From NCBI RefSeq assembly GCF_014268455.2, contig NZ_CP077085.1, positions 1,984,001 through 2,048,000 of the forward strand: 64,000 nucleotides of DNA. Direction: 5' to 3'. The translations under genes were made by a program, and so were the position numbers. Under the pieces are notes generated by a model. That model did not search any database. It was not told the DNA's origin and was given only the letters and a program-made list of their open reading frames with translations. This DNA comes from Pseudomonas shahriarae. Its GTDB lineage: Bacteria; Pseudomonadota; Gammaproteobacteria; Pseudomonadales; Pseudomonadaceae. Position 1 is the first letter of the stretch; the number at the start of each line of letters is the position of its first letter. Positions 27,371 through 35,696 of this stretch are shown one piece after another.

Positions 27371-28555
27371 ATGTCCAGCGTCACTTCTCATCGTTCCAGC
27401 CTGGTGTTTCTAGCGAGCACCATGCTGACGTTTCTCGCCGCCTCCAGCGCGCCGACGCCGTTGTATCACCTTTACCAGGAGGGCCTGCACTTTTCTGCTG
27501 GCACCTTGACGCTGATCTTCGGCGTCTATGCCTTGAGCCTGCTGGCTGCGTTGTTGACCGTCGGTTCGCTGTCGGATTACCTGGGGCGCAAGCCAGTGAT
27601 CTTCGCCGCGCTGGTGCTGAATATGCTGGCGATGCTGCTGTTTATCTACGCCGACAGTGTTGCCTGGCTGATCGCCGCCCGCACTTTGCAGGGGGTTGCC
27701 ACAGGCATGGCCACCGCCGTGCTCGGCGCTGCGTTGCTCGACACTGACCGTCGGCAGGGCCCGCTGGTCAACAGTGTCGCGCCATTGCTGGGCATGGCCT
27801 GTGGCGCCATGGGCAGCAGTGTGCTGGTGGAGTTCGCGCCGCTGCCGACCCAGTTGATCTATTGGGCCTTGCTCGCGCTGATGCTGTTGCAGAGCCTGTA
27901 TGTCTGGCGCTTGCCGGAAAGCGTCAGCCCCATCCCTGGCGCGCTCGCCTCGCTATGGCCGACCCTGCATGTGCCGGCCCAGGCGCGCCGGGCCTTGTGG
28001 CTGTCGCTGCCGGTGGATATCGCGGTGTGGGCCATGAGCGGTTTCTACTTGTCGCTGGCGCCGTCGCTGGTAAGGGCGGCGACCGGATCCACCTCCAACC
28101 TGATCGGTGGCGGCCTGGTCGCGGTGTTGACCTTGAGCGGTGCGGTGATGATTTTCAGCCTGCGCAATCGCCCGGCGGGCAAGGTGCTGCGCCTGGGAGC
28201 CGGCCTGTTGGCCGTGGGCGTCGCACTGATCCTCGGTGCGGTTCACAGCGCCAACCTGAGCTTGTTTTTCTTCGCCACGCTGGTGGCTGGCAGCGGATTT
28301 GGCGCAGGTTTTCTCGGCGCGTTGCGCAGCGTAGTCCCCCTGGCCTTGCCCCATGAGCGGGCCGGGTTGATGTCGGCGTTCTACGTCCTCAGTTACCTGG
28401 CGTTCTGCCTGCCGACCCTGTTGGCGGGCAACCTGACCCGCAGTTTTGGCCTGATCGCTACCACTTATGGCTACGGCGGGGTGTTGATCGTATTGGCCCT
28501 CGGCGCCTTGATTGGCTTGATGAGGCAAGCGCCGGCCAAGTCTGCATATAGGTGA
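27371..28555 (+). CDS. MFS transporter
   Basis: 394 aa, about 12 transmembrane helices. The MFS motif A analogue between TM2 and TM3 is GSLSDYLGRKPVI (about residues 69-81), and GVATGMATAVLGAALLD is the TM5-like region. ATG 27371 has GGAG upstream; a GTG two codons earlier is possible. It is paired with a divergent TetR repressor, suggesting an inducible efflux pump of the drug/H+ antiporter class. Substrate unknown. Confidence 0.9.
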   Translation: MSSVTSHRSSLVFLASTMLTFLAASSAPTPLYHLYQEGLHFSAGTLTLIFGVYALSLLAALLTVGSLSDYLGRKPVIFAALVLNMLAMLLFIYADSVAWLIAARTLQGVATGMATAVLGAALLDTDRRQGPLVNSVAPLLGMACGAMGSSVLVEFAPLPTQLIYWALLALMLLQSLYVWRLPESVSPIPGALASLWPTLHVPAQARRALWLSLPVDIAVWAMSGFYLSLAPSLVRAATGSTSNLIGGGLVAVLTLSGAVMIFSLRNRPAGKVLRLGAGLLAVGVALILGAVHSANLSLFFFATLVAGSGFGAGFLGALRSVVPLALPHERAGLMSAFYVLSYLAFCLPTLLAGNLTRSFGLIATTYGYGGVLIVLALGALIGLMRQAPAKSAYR

Positions 28556-28647
28556 AACAGATAACAGTTAGAGATATTACCCGTTATATAGATATTCCTT
28601 AGGCTTCTATCATGGGCTCAACCTCATACGAGGAAGAGGATTGAGCC

Positions 28648-29802
28648 ATGACCTGCCCCAATAGCATCACCCCCAGTTACAAACCTTTCAGCCATTTGGC
28701 CGCCCCCAGGGAAGTGATTCGCCAGTTCACCCCCAACTGGTTCGCCGCCACCATGGGCACCGGCGTGCTGGCGTTGGCCCTGGCGCAATTGCCGGTGCAA
28801 TTGCCGGGTGTCTATGCCATCGCCGAAGGGCTGTGGCTGCTGACGATCGTTTTGTTTGTGTTGTTCAGCGGTTTATACGCGGCGCGCTGGGTGATGTTTT
28901 TTCACGAGGCGCGGCGAATCTTCGGACACTCCACGGTCTCGATGTTCTTCGGCACCATCCCCATGGGCCTGGCGACCATTATCAATGGCCTGCTGCTGTT
29001 TGGCCTGCCGCGCTGGGGCGAGGGCGTGGTGCAACTGGCCGAGGCCCTGTGGTGGCTGGACGTCGCCATGGCCCTGGCGTGTGGGGTGTTGATCCCGTTC
29101 ATGATGTTTACCCGCCAGGAACACAGCATCGACCAGATGACAGCGGTCTGGCTGTTGCCGGTGGTGGCTGCCGAAGTCGCCGCCGCCAGTGGTGGCCTGT
29201 TGGCGCCGCATCTGGTCGACGCCCATTCGCAACTGGTGATGCTGGTGACCAGCTACGTGCTCTGGGCGTTTTCTTTGCCGGTTGCGTTCAGCATTCTGAC
29301 GATCCTGATGCTGCGCATGGCCCTGCATAAACTGCCCCACGCCAACATGGCCGCGTCGAGCTGGCTGGCCCTGGGCCCGATCGGCACCGGCGCCCTGGGC
29401 ATGTTGCTGCTGGGCCAGGACGCGCCGGCGATCTTCGCCGCCAATGGCTTTGCCGGCATCGGCGAGATTGCCGCCGGCCTGGGGCTGGTTGCCGGCATCA
29501 CCCTGTGGGGCCTGGGCCTGTGGTGGATGTTGATCGCGGTGCTGATCACCCTGCGTTACCTGCGTGCCGGGATTCCATTCAACCTGGGCTGGTGGGGGTT
29601 TACCTTCCCGCTGGGGGTGTATGCCCTGACCACGTTGAAACTGGGCAGTACTTTGCACCTGGCATTTTTCAGCGTGACCGGCAGCGTGCTGGTCGCCGCG
29701 CTGGCCCTGATGTGGCTGGTGGTCAGCAAGCGCACGGTGCAGGGTGCCTATAAAGGTGAGCTGTTTGTTTCACCGTGCATTGCAGGATTGGGGAATAAGT
29801 AA
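28648..29802 (+). CDS. TDT family transporter (TehA/SLAC1-like, sulfite/dicarboxylate exporter)
   Basis: 384-aa membrane protein with ten hydrophobic helices. It begins with the characteristic FTPNWFAATMGTGVLALAL (about residues 26-44) and contains WWGFTFPLGVYALTTLKLG (about 312-330), both hallmarks of the TehA/Mae1/SSU1 family. Members move malate, sulfite, tellurite-related anions or chloride. The similarity of the FTPNWFA start to fungal SSU1 sulfite pumps makes sulfite export a reasonable guess only. A 10-bp inverted repeat lies after it, before the next gene. Confidence 0.87.
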   Translation: MTCPNSITPSYKPFSHLAAPREVIRQFTPNWFAATMGTGVLALALAQLPVQLPGVYAIAEGLWLLTIVLFVLFSGLYAARWVMFFHEARRIFGHSTVSMFFGTIPMGLATIINGLLLFGLPRWGEGVVQLAEALWWLDVAMALACGVLIPFMMFTRQEHSIDQMTAVWLLPVVAAEVAAASGGLLAPHLVDAHSQLVMLVTSYVLWAFSLPVAFSILTILMLRMALHKLPHANMAASSWLALGPIGTGALGMLLLGQDAPAIFAANGFAGIGEIAAGLGLVAGITLWGLGLWWMLIAVLITLRYLRAGIPFNLGWWGFTFPLGVYALTTLKLGSTLHLAFFSVTGSVLVAALALMWLVVSKRTVQGAYKGELFVSPCIAGLGNK

Positions 29803-29820
29803 GCAGGATTAGGTAAAGTC

Positions 29821-29854
29821 GTGGCCTGAAAAATCAATAAAGCCTTCAGGCCAC
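29821..29854. other. Inverted repeat before the LplT-PlsC gene
   Basis: GTGGCCTGAA / TTCAGGCCAC, a perfect 10-bp repeat with a 14-nt loop, ending 15 bp before ATG 29870. No T-run follows. It may end the TDT transcript or shape the leader of the next gene. Confidence 0.4.
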
Positions 29855-29869
29855 GCAGGAACACTGACG

Positions 29870-31744
29870 ATGAGTCACCCCTCGCAATTTACTTTGCTGC
29901 GCAAACGGCGTTTTCTGCCGTTCTTCATTACCCAGTCCCTGGGGGCGTTCAACGACAATATTTTCAAGCAGTCGTTGATCCTCGCCATTCTCTACAAGCT
30001 GACCATCGAAGGTGACCGCTCGATCTGGGTCAACCTGTGCGCCTTGCTGTTTATCCTGCCGTTCTTCCTGTTCTCGGCCCTGGCCGGGCAGTTTGGCGAG
30101 AAATTCAACAAGGATGCGTTGATCCGCGCAATCAAGCTCGGCGAGATCGTGATCATGGTCGTGGGGGCCGTCGGCTTTATGACCAACCACCTGGAACTGA
30201 TGCTGCTGGCGCTGTTTGCCATGGGCACCCACTCGGCGCTGTTTGGCCCGGTGAAGTACTCGATCATGCCGCAAGCCTTGCGCGAAGAGGAGTTGGTGGG
30301 CGGCAATGGCCTGGTGGAAATGGGCACATTCCTGGCGATCCTCGCCGGGACCATCGGGGCCGGGGTCATGATGTCCTCTGCGCAGTACGCGCCGGTGGTG
30401 TCGACTGCGATTGTCGCGATTGCCGTGCTGGGCTACCTGGCCAGCCGGGGTATCCCGCGCGCCGCGGCGTCCAGCCCCGAGATGCGCCTGGACTGGAACA
30501 TCTTCAGCCAGTCCTGGGCCACCTTGCGCCTGGGCCTGGGGCAGACGCCCGCCGTGTCGCGCTCGATTGTCGGCAACTCGTGGTTCTGGTTTGTCGGGGC
30601 GATCTACCTCACGCAAATCCCGGCCTACGCCAAAGAGTGGCTGTATGGCGATGAGACCGTGGTGACCCTGATTCTCACGGTGTTCTCGGTCGGTATCGCG
30701 TTGGGCTCGATGCTCTGCGAAAAACTCTCCGGGCGTAAGGTGGAAATCGGTCTGGTGCCCTTTGGTTCATTCGGCCTGACGGTGTTTGGCCTGTTGCTCT
30801 GGTGGCATTCCGGTGGCTTCCCGCAAAACGTCCAGGCCAACGACTGGCTGGCGGTGTTGGGGTACGGCCAGGCCTGGTGGGTGCTGGCTGACATCCTCGG
30901 CCTGGGGGTGTTTGGCGGGTTCTATATCGTGCCGCTGTATGCCTTGATCCAGTCGCGTACCGCTGAAAACGAGCGGGCGCGGGTGATTGCCGCCAACAAT
31001 ATTCTCAATGCGCTGTTCATGGTGGTCTCGGCGATTGTCACCATCGTGCTGTTGAGTGTGGCCAAGCTGTCGATCCCCGAGCTGTTCCTGGTGGTGTCGC
31101 TGCTCAACATTGCGGTCAACACCTACATCTTCAGGATTGTTCCCGAGTTCACCATGCGCTTCATGATCTGGCTGCTCGGCCACTCCATGTACCGCGTGCA
31201 GCATCGCGACCTGCAACATATACCGGACGAAGGTGCGGCGCTGCTGGTGTGCAACCATGTGTCGTTTGTCGATGCATTGCTGATTGGCGGCGCGGTGCGT
31301 CGGCCGATTCGCTTTGTGATGTATTACAAGATCTACCGCTTACCGGTGCTCAACTTTATCTTCCGCACCGCTGGCACCATTCCGATTGCCGGACGCCATG
31401 AAGACCTGCAGATCTACGAAAAGGCCTTCCAGCGCATCAGCCAGTACCTGAAGGATGGCGAGTTGGTGTGCATCTTCCCCGAAGGCAAGTTGACTGCCGA
31501 CGGTGAGATGAACGAGTTCAAGAGTGGCGTGACACGGATTCTCGAGGAAACCCCGGTACCCGTGATTCCCATGGCGTTGCAGGGGTTGTGGGGGAGCTTT
31601 TTCAGCCGTGACCCGAACAAGGGGATCTTTCACCGGATCTGGTCGCGGGTGACGTTGGTGGCGGGGCCGCCGTTGGCGGTGGAGCAGGCGACGCCACAGG
31701 CCTTGCAGGAACAGGTTGGGGCGTTGCGGGGGAGTGTCAGGTAG
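29870..31744 (+). CDS. LplT-like MFS transporter fused to a PlsC-type acyltransferase
   Basis: 624-aa fusion. Residues about 1-415 form a 12-helix MFS domain starting LRKRRFLPFFITQSLGAFNDN, which resembles the lysophospholipid flippase LplT. Residues about 430-624 form a PlsC domain with the NHVSFVD (HX4D) motif at about 461-467, the GTIPIAGR motif, and FPEGK at about 536-540. The expected role is inward flipping and reacylation of lysophospholipids. The acyl-ACP/AMP-ligase module that completes classical Aas-LplT fusions is absent. Inner-membrane protein. Confidence 0.9.
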   Translation: MSHPSQFTLLRKRRFLPFFITQSLGAFNDNIFKQSLILAILYKLTIEGDRSIWVNLCALLFILPFFLFSALAGQFGEKFNKDALIRAIKLGEIVIMVVGAVGFMTNHLELMLLALFAMGTHSALFGPVKYSIMPQALREEELVGGNGLVEMGTFLAILAGTIGAGVMMSSAQYAPVVSTAIVAIAVLGYLASRGIPRAAASSPEMRLDWNIFSQSWATLRLGLGQTPAVSRSIVGNSWFWFVGAIYLTQIPAYAKEWLYGDETVVTLILTVFSVGIALGSMLCEKLSGRKVEIGLVPFGSFGLTVFGLLLWWHSGGFPQNVQANDWLAVLGYGQAWWVLADILGLGVFGGFYIVPLYALIQSRTAENERARVIAANNILNALFMVVSAIVTIVLLSVAKLSIPELFLVVSLLNIAVNTYIFRIVPEFTMRFMIWLLGHSMYRVQHRDLQHIPDEGAALLVCNHVSFVDALLIGGAVRRPIRFVMYYKIYRLPVLNFIFRTAGTIPIAGRHEDLQIYEKAFQRISQYLKDGELVCIFPEGKLTADGEMNEFKSGVTRILEETPVPVIPMALQGLWGSFFSRDPNKGIFHRIWSRVTLVAGPPLAVEQATPQALQEQVGALRGSVR

Positions 31745-31765
31745 GTTTTCGGATTTAAGGGCCTC

Positions 31766-31801
31766 ATCGCAGGCAAGTCGACGATTCGACTTGCCTGCGA
31801 T
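31766..31801. repeat. Compact REP-derived hairpin
   Basis: ATCGCAGGCAAGTCG / CGACTTGCCTGCGAT, a perfect 15-bp inverted repeat with a 6-nt loop, between convergent acyltransferase and sugE genes. It uses the GCAGGCAAG core of the REP family but lacks the GTGGGAGC end. Confidence 0.75.
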
Positions 31802-31813
31802 AGCGTTAGTGGC

Positions 31814-32128
31814 TTACGCGCTAATCTTGAGCCCGATCAACCCGGCAATGATCAACGCCACACTGGCCAGTCGGAACAGCGCCATGGACTCCCCAAACAG
31901 GATAATCCCGGCAATCACCGTGCCCACTGCACCGACGCCGGTCCAGATGGCATAGGCGGTACCCAGCGGCAGCTCCTTCATGGCCAGCCCCAGCAGGCCG
32001 AGGCTGACGGCCATGGCGGCAATCGTCAGGGCGGTGGGCATTGGCTTGCTGAAACCGTCGGTGTATTTCAGGCCGACGGCCCAGCCAACTTCAAACAACC
32101 CGGCGAAAAACAGAATGACCCAGGACAT
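31814..32128 (-). CDS. sugE: SMR family guanidinium exporter SugE/Gdx
   Basis: 104-aa four-helix small multidrug resistance protein. The N-terminal [25 protein letters not shown] carries the essential Glu (E13), and [15 protein letters not shown] (about residues 58-72) is the SugE/Gdx signature. This subfamily exports guanidinium in exchange for protons as antiparallel dimers. Strong support comes from the guanidine-II riboswitch directly upstream. AAGGAAGG is the ribosome binding site, nine bases before ATG 32128. Confidence 0.93.
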   Translation of the reverse strand: MSWVILFFAGLFEVGWAVGLKYTDGFSKPMPTALTIAAMAVSLGLLGLAMKELPLGTAYAIWTGVGAVGTVIAGIILFGESMALFRLASVALIIAGLIGLKISA

Positions 32129-32149
32129 AAAGACCTTCCTTTTAGAAGT

Positions 32150-32200
32150 GGGGTCGTCCCCTGGTAAGTGCTCAAACGAGTCGCGGGGTCGTCCCCGCGA
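32150..32200 (-). ncRNA. Guanidine-II riboswitch (mini-ykkC) controlling sugE
   Basis: On the minus strand two adjacent hairpins both close on an ACGA loop: TCGCGGGGACGACCCCGCGA (32200-32181) and GGGGACGACCCC (32161-32150), separated by a 19-nt linker. Two stems with identical ACGR tetraloops define the mini-ykkC/guanidine-II class. The second hairpin ends about 10 bases before the AAGGAAGG site of sugE, which fits translational control: guanidine binding joins the loops and frees the ribosome binding site. Read directly from sequence plus family knowledge. Confidence 0.9.
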
Positions 32201-32233
32201 AGGTTCGTAGAGTGCCGAAAAGCCCGCAGCCGA

Positions 32234-33190
32234 TCAAGTTTCGGTGAGGGCCTTGCGATCTTCCTTCTCGCTCATCCGGCGGAAATACGTCGACAACAAC
32301 GCCCCGGAAATATTGTGCCAGACACTGAACAACGCGCTGGGCACCGCCGCCAGTGGCGAGAAGTGCGCACTGGCCAGTGCGGCGCCCAGCCCCGAGTTCT
32401 GCATGCCGACTTCCAGGGCCAATGACTTGCGTTGGGCCAGTGGCAGCCCGAATACGCGGGCGGTGAGGTAACCCAGCAGGTAGCCAAAGCTGTTGTGCAG
32501 CATCACCACCGCCATGATCAGCAGGCCCGACTCGGCAATCTTCGCCTGGCTTGCAGCCACCACGGCAGCGACGATGGTCACGATGCTGACCACTGAGACC
32601 AGCGGCAGCACTTCGACGGCATGACGCACGCGCTCACCCAGCAGACGCTGCGCCAGGACACCCAGCACGATAGGCAGCAACACCATTTGCAGGATCGACC
32701 AGAGCAGGTCCATGAACGACACCGGCAACCAGGCCGAGGCCAGCAGCCAGATCAAGGCCGGCGTCAGCAGCGGGGCGAGGAGGGTGGTGATGGAAGAGAT
32801 GGCCACTGACAGCGCCAGGTCGCCACGGCCCAGCCACGTCATGACGTTGGAAGAGGTGCCACTAGGGCAGCAACCGACCAGAATCACGCCAACGGCGATT
32901 TCTGCTGGCAGGTTGAAGGTCTGGCACAGCAGCCAGGCCACGCTGGGCATGATCACAAATTGCGCGATCACGCCCAGGGCCACGCGCCACGGATGGCGCG
33001 CGACTTCGGCGAAATCTTCCAGTTTGAGGGTCAGGCCCATGCCGAACATCACCAGGCCCAGCAGCGGCACGATGGCGCTTTTCAGGTCGATAAACCAGTG
33101 GGGCTGAAGGAAGGCGAGCACAGCAAAAATCAGCACCCAGTAGGCGAAGGTAGTGCCGGCGAAACGGCTCAAGGCGGCGAGTGCGCGCAT
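32234..33190 (-). CDS. Bile acid:sodium symporter family (BASS) transporter
   Basis: 318-aa membrane protein with nine or ten helices. SBF/BASS features include GMGLTLKLEDFAEVARHPW (about residues 50-68), VGCCPSGTSSNVMTWLGRGDLALSV (residues 105-129, Na+-site region) and LALEVGMQNSGLGAALA (about 255-271). Bacterial members import pantoate, organic anions or keto acids with Na+. It lies 105 bp upstream of sugE on the same strand, but the riboswitch lies between them, so it is not guanidine controlled. Confidence 0.92.
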   Translation of the reverse strand: MRALAALSRFAGTTFAYWVLIFAVLAFLQPHWFIDLKSAIVPLLGLVMFGMGLTLKLEDFAEVARHPWRVALGVIAQFVIMPSVAWLLCQTFNLPAEIAVGVILVGCCPSGTSSNVMTWLGRGDLALSVAISSITTLLAPLLTPALIWLLASAWLPVSFMDLLWSILQMVLLPIVLGVLAQRLLGERVRHAVEVLPLVSVVSIVTIVAAVVAASQAKIAESGLLIMAVVMLHNSFGYLLGYLTARVFGLPLAQRKSLALEVGMQNSGLGAALASAHFSPLAAVPSALFSVWHNISGALLSTYFRRMSEKEDRKALTET

Positions 33191-33238
33191 GGCGATGTCC
33201 TTATTATTAGAGTACTGGGAGTGGTAACCCCATCAACT

Positions 33239-33323
33239 GTGGGAGCTGGCTTGCCTGCGATAGCGGTGTGTCAGTCAGTGACTCTGTAACTGATACGCCG
33301 CCATCGCAGGCCAAGCTCCTACA
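33239..33323. repeat. REP doublet (REPIN)
   Basis: GTGGGAGCTGGCTTGCCTGCGATAG with a diverged inverted arm CATCGCAGGCCAAGCTCCTACA, between the BASS promoter region and the rdgC stop. Confidence 0.82.
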
Positions 33324-33337
33324 TTGAGCGTGCGCGT

Positions 33338-34258
33338 TTAGATGCCTTGCGGGGTCTCTTCACCACCCAATGCTTCCACCAGCGCCGGCAGGAAGTCGCC
33401 GAAGGTCAGCATCATCAGGGTAAAGCTGGCATCCAGTTGGCCCAGGGCTTCGTCGCCGCCGTCCTGTTCGGCCTGGTCTTGCAGCAGGTCTTCAAACTTC
33501 AGGCGCTTGACGGTCATTTTGTCGTCGAGCATGAACGACAGCTTGTCCTGCCAGGCCAGGGACAGTTGGGTCACGACTTTGCCGGTGGTCAGGTGCAGCT
33601 GGATTTCTTCGCCGGTCAGGTCCTGGCGCTTGCAGCGCACGATGCCGCCGTCTTCGTGGGTGTCGCGCAGTTCGCATTCGTCGAGCACGAAGAAGTCATC
33701 GGCCGGCTTCTGGGTGGTGACCCAGTCGGTCATCACCGCAGTCGGCGCGGTTTTCACGGTCAGTGGGCGTACCGGCAGGGTGCCGATCACTTCACGCAGG
33801 GTCGACAGCAGGTCTTCGGCGCGCTTGGGGCTGGCCGAGTTCACCAGGATCAGGCCCTGTTTCGGCGCGATGGCAGCGAAGGTCGACGAGCGACGGATAA
33901 ACGCACGAGGCAGGAAGGCCTGGATGATTTCATCCTTGATCTGGTCGCGCTCCTTTTTGTAGACCTTGCGCATTTGCTCGGCTTCGATCTCTTCGACCTT
34001 TTCCTTCACCGCATCACGCACCACGCTACCCGGCAGGATACGTTCTTCCTTGCGCGCAGCGATCAGCATGAAGTCACCGCTGACGTGCACCAGGGGCGCG
34101 TCTTCGCCTTTGCCAAAAGGCGCGACGAAACCGTAAGTGGTCAACTCCTGGCTTGCACAAGGGCGCGCCAGTTTGGTGGCCATTGCAGTTTCCAACGCCT
34201 CGGCATCAACAGGCAGATCTTGGGTCAGGCGATAGATAAGCAGGTTCTTGAACCACAT
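33338..34258 (-). CDS. rdgC: Recombination-associated protein RdgC
   Basis: 306 aa, the standard length of RdgC. The N-terminus [23 protein letters not shown], the [29 protein letters not shown] region and the C-terminal LEALGGEE are diagnostic. RdgC forms a ring-shaped dimer that binds DNA non-specifically and limits RecA promotion of recombination. ATG 34258 is used; eight extra codons upstream to 34282 are possible but not conserved. Its upstream region also holds the tRNA-Val promoter, facing away. Confidence 0.95.
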   Translation of the reverse strand: MWFKNLLIYRLTQDLPVDAEALETAMATKLARPCASQELTTYGFVAPFGKGEDAPLVHVSGDFMLIAARKEERILPGSVVRDAVKEKVEEIEAEQMRKVYKKERDQIKDEIIQAFLPRAFIRRSSTFAAIAPKQGLILVNSASPKRAEDLLSTLREVIGTLPVRPLTVKTAPTAVMTDWVTTQKPADDFFVLDECELRDTHEDGGIVRCKRQDLTGEEIQLHLTTGKVVTQLSLAWQDKLSFMLDDKMTVKRLKFEDLLQDQAEQDGGDEALGQLDASFTLMMLTFGDFLPALVEALGGEETPQGI

Positions 34259-34368
34259 GGGGTGAGTCTCTCCTTTATACAAAGTGGGGCATTATTCTCT
34301 TGATAAGGCCTGAGGCCAACCCTGCCTAAGCCATTGGAAGGGCTGAAAAAAAAGATTTAAGAAAGTGC

Positions 34369-34397
34369 TTGCCAGACCAGGGGACGCTCCGTAGAAT
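34369..34397 (+). promoter_or_regulatory. Promoter of the first Val-Asp tRNA unit
   Basis: TTGCCA (34369-34374), 17-bp spacer, TAGAAT (34392-34397) and GCGCGCC discriminator. The -10 and discriminator are the same as at the Glu-Gly operon promoter. Confidence 0.75.
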
Positions 34398-34417
34398 GCG
34401 CGCCACACCGAAACGAA

Positions 34418-34493
34418 GGGTGATTAGCTCAGCTGGGAGAGCATCTGCCTTACAAGCAGAGGGTCGGCGGTTCGATCCCGTCATCACCCACCA
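34418..34493 (+). tRNA. tRNA-Val (TAC)
   Basis: 76 nt with CCA. Acceptor GGGTGAT pairs with ATCACCC. Anticodon stem TCTGC/GCAGA with loop CTTACAA gives TAC. Confidence 0.97.
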
Positions 34494-34512
34494 TTCGCTT
34501 CATGTGTTACGC

Positions 34513-34589
34513 GCAGCGGTAGTTCAGTCGGTTAGAATACCGGCCTGTCACGCCGGGGGTCGCGGGTTCGAGTCCCGTCCGCTGCGCCA
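34513..34589 (+). tRNA. tRNA-Asp (GTC)
   Basis: 77 nt with CCA. Acceptor GCAGCGG pairs with CCGCTGC, and the anticodon loop CTGTCAC gives GTC. Cotranscribed with tRNA-Val 20 bp upstream. Confidence 0.96.
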
Positions 34590-34630
34590 TATTCGGTAAC
34601 CTGGAACACTGAACGCCAGGTCACCACAGA

Positions 34631-34658
34631 AAGCCCGCTCATCGAGCGGGCTTTTTGC
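34631..34658 (+). terminator. Terminator after first Val-Asp unit
   Basis: AAGCCCGCTC / GAGCGGGCTT stem with a 3-4 nt loop followed by TTTT. A nearly identical terminator follows the second unit. Confidence 0.85.
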
Positions 34659-34678
34659 TGTCTGGGGTTTGCCTTTCT

Positions 34679-34701
34679 GTGGGGACGGGCTTGCTCGCGA
34701 A
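34679..34701. repeat. Single REP element
   Basis: GTGGGGACGGGCTTGCTCGCGAAG, one orientation only, between the two tRNA units. Confidence 0.6.
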
Positions 34702-34890
34702 GCACCTGAGAGCGCCGCGTCGTCCTTTTGTGGGGCTGGGGCGGGGTAACCAATAGGCTCGCGTTTACCCACTCCACGCGCCGGTTTTCCGGGGCGTAGG
34801 CTGCCGGCGAAAAGATATTTTAAATAAATTGCATTTAAATCAACACATTGCGGATTTTTCGTATATGATGCGCCCCGCACCGAACGTAAA

Positions 34891-34966
34891 GGGTGATTAG
34901 CTCAGCTGGGAGAGCATCTGCCTTACAAGCAGAGGGTCGGCGGTTCGATCCCGTCATCACCCACCA
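34891..34966 (+). tRNA. tRNA-Val (TAC), second copy
   Basis: Same sequence as the tRNA at 34418. A TATGAT -10-like box (34864-34869) lies upstream, but no good -35 is seen at 17 bp. Confidence 0.97.
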
Positions 34967-34984
34967 TTACGTCCAACGCTACGC

Positions 34985-35061
34985 GCAGCGGTAGTTCAGT
35001 CGGTTAGAATACCGGCCTGTCACGCCGGGGGTCGCGGGTTCGAGTCCCGTCCGCTGCGCCA
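34985..35061 (+). tRNA. tRNA-Asp (GTC), second copy
   Basis: Same sequence as the tRNA at 34513. The 70 bp that follow are a near copy of those following the first tRNA-Asp, including the terminator. Confidence 0.96.
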
Positions 35062-35102
35062 TATTCGGTTACCTGGAACGCTGAACGCCAGGTCACCACG
35101 CA

Positions 35103-35131
35103 AAGCCCGCTCATTGAGCGGGCTTTTTTGT
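35103..35131 (+). terminator. Terminator after second Val-Asp unit
   Basis: AAGCCCGCTC / GAGCGGGCTT with loop ATT and TTTTTT tract. It also faces the kdpE remnant on the other strand. Confidence 0.85.
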
Positions 35132-35148
35132 GCCTGGGATTTGCTGTC

Positions 35149-35246
35149 CTACAACCCCACCAGCCGGTAGCCCACCTGCAATTCGGTAATAAAGTACTGC
35201 GGCTGCGCCGGATCCACCTCCAGCTTTTGCCGTAGATGCGCCATAT
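35149..35246 (-). pseudogene. kdpE: kdpE remnant (C-terminal 31-32 codons)
   Basis: The minus strand reads MAHLRQKLEVDPAQPQYFIT then ELQVGYRLVGL and a stop (TAG at 35151-35149). This is the end of an OmpR-type winged helix, and the wording matches KdpE, the response regulator of the Kdp potassium system. Receiver domain and most of the DNA-binding domain are missing. It is joined directly to a kdpD scrap, so an internal deletion has removed everything between. No functional product expected. Confidence 0.75.
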
Positions 35247-35535
35247 GACAGATTGGCCGGCGCGCTGCCGACGATTTCTTCCAGCGAGTGCCATTGGCGG
35301 TTCAGGCGCAAGGCGGTCCCGGCGACACCGAGCAGGGTGTTGCGCATTTTTTCGCCTTCCATCTGCACCAGGTTGCTTTGCGCCACTTCGACGAAATGCA
35401 CACGCTCCAGGGCAATCGCCAGTTGGCTCATGCAGGCTTCCACCAGGCGGTGTTCCTGTGGGTCGTTCAGGCGATCGCGCTGGGCCAGTTCCAGCACGCC
35501 GCGTTCGATAACAACAGCGCCGAACCGAAGCGGGC
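35247..35535 (-). pseudogene. kdpD: kdpD remnant (GAF/dimerisation region scraps)
   Basis: Minus-strand codons give ERGVLELAQRDRLNDPQEHR, LVEACMSQLAIALERVHFVE and VAQSNLVQMEGEKMRNTLL, the region of KdpD just before and at the phospho-accepting His. It then jumps to LRLNRQWHSLEEIVGSA, which belongs after the H-box and before the ATPase. The His itself, the ATPase, the USP domain and the four-helix membrane part are gone. Several hundred codons have been lost in at least two deletions. Recognised by eye; alignment to KdpD would settle it. Confidence 0.75.
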
Positions 35536-35660
35536 CCAGCCCATGGTTTCCTGTGGGTCGATGCCCGCAGGCGATAGGTATAACGTTCCGGCAAGGCATG
35601 GTGGGTTCCGGTGAAGACCCGGGTCAGCCATTTGCCCATCAGTACGGCGAGCCCCGTCAT
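35536..35660 (-). pseudogene. kdpA: kdpA remnant (N-terminal region, frameshifted)
   Basis: The minus strand reads GKWLTRVFTGTHHALPERYT then YRL, shifts frame, and continues AGIDPQETMGWARFGSALLL before breaking. That order (first-loop region, then GIDP.E..W..F..ALLL at the second helix) resembles the N-terminus of KdpA, the K+ channel-like subunit. The rest of kdpA, all of kdpB and kdpC, and the start of kdpD are absent, so the piece abuts the kdpD scrap. Confidence 0.6.
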
Positions 35661-35696
35661 TTAAACGCTGGGGTGCTGCTGAGGTTGACGACCCGC

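Noticed and set aside
34418..35061. Duplicated Val-Asp tRNAs as ends of a genomic island
   Set aside because: The intervening 300 bp has no mobile gene. Both copies are full-length with their own terminators, unlike integrase-generated repeats.
34532..35100. Open frames across the tRNA-Asp genes giving AADGTRTRDPRRDRPVF
   Set aside because: This is the translation of the complement of a tRNA gene, a classic spurious protein.
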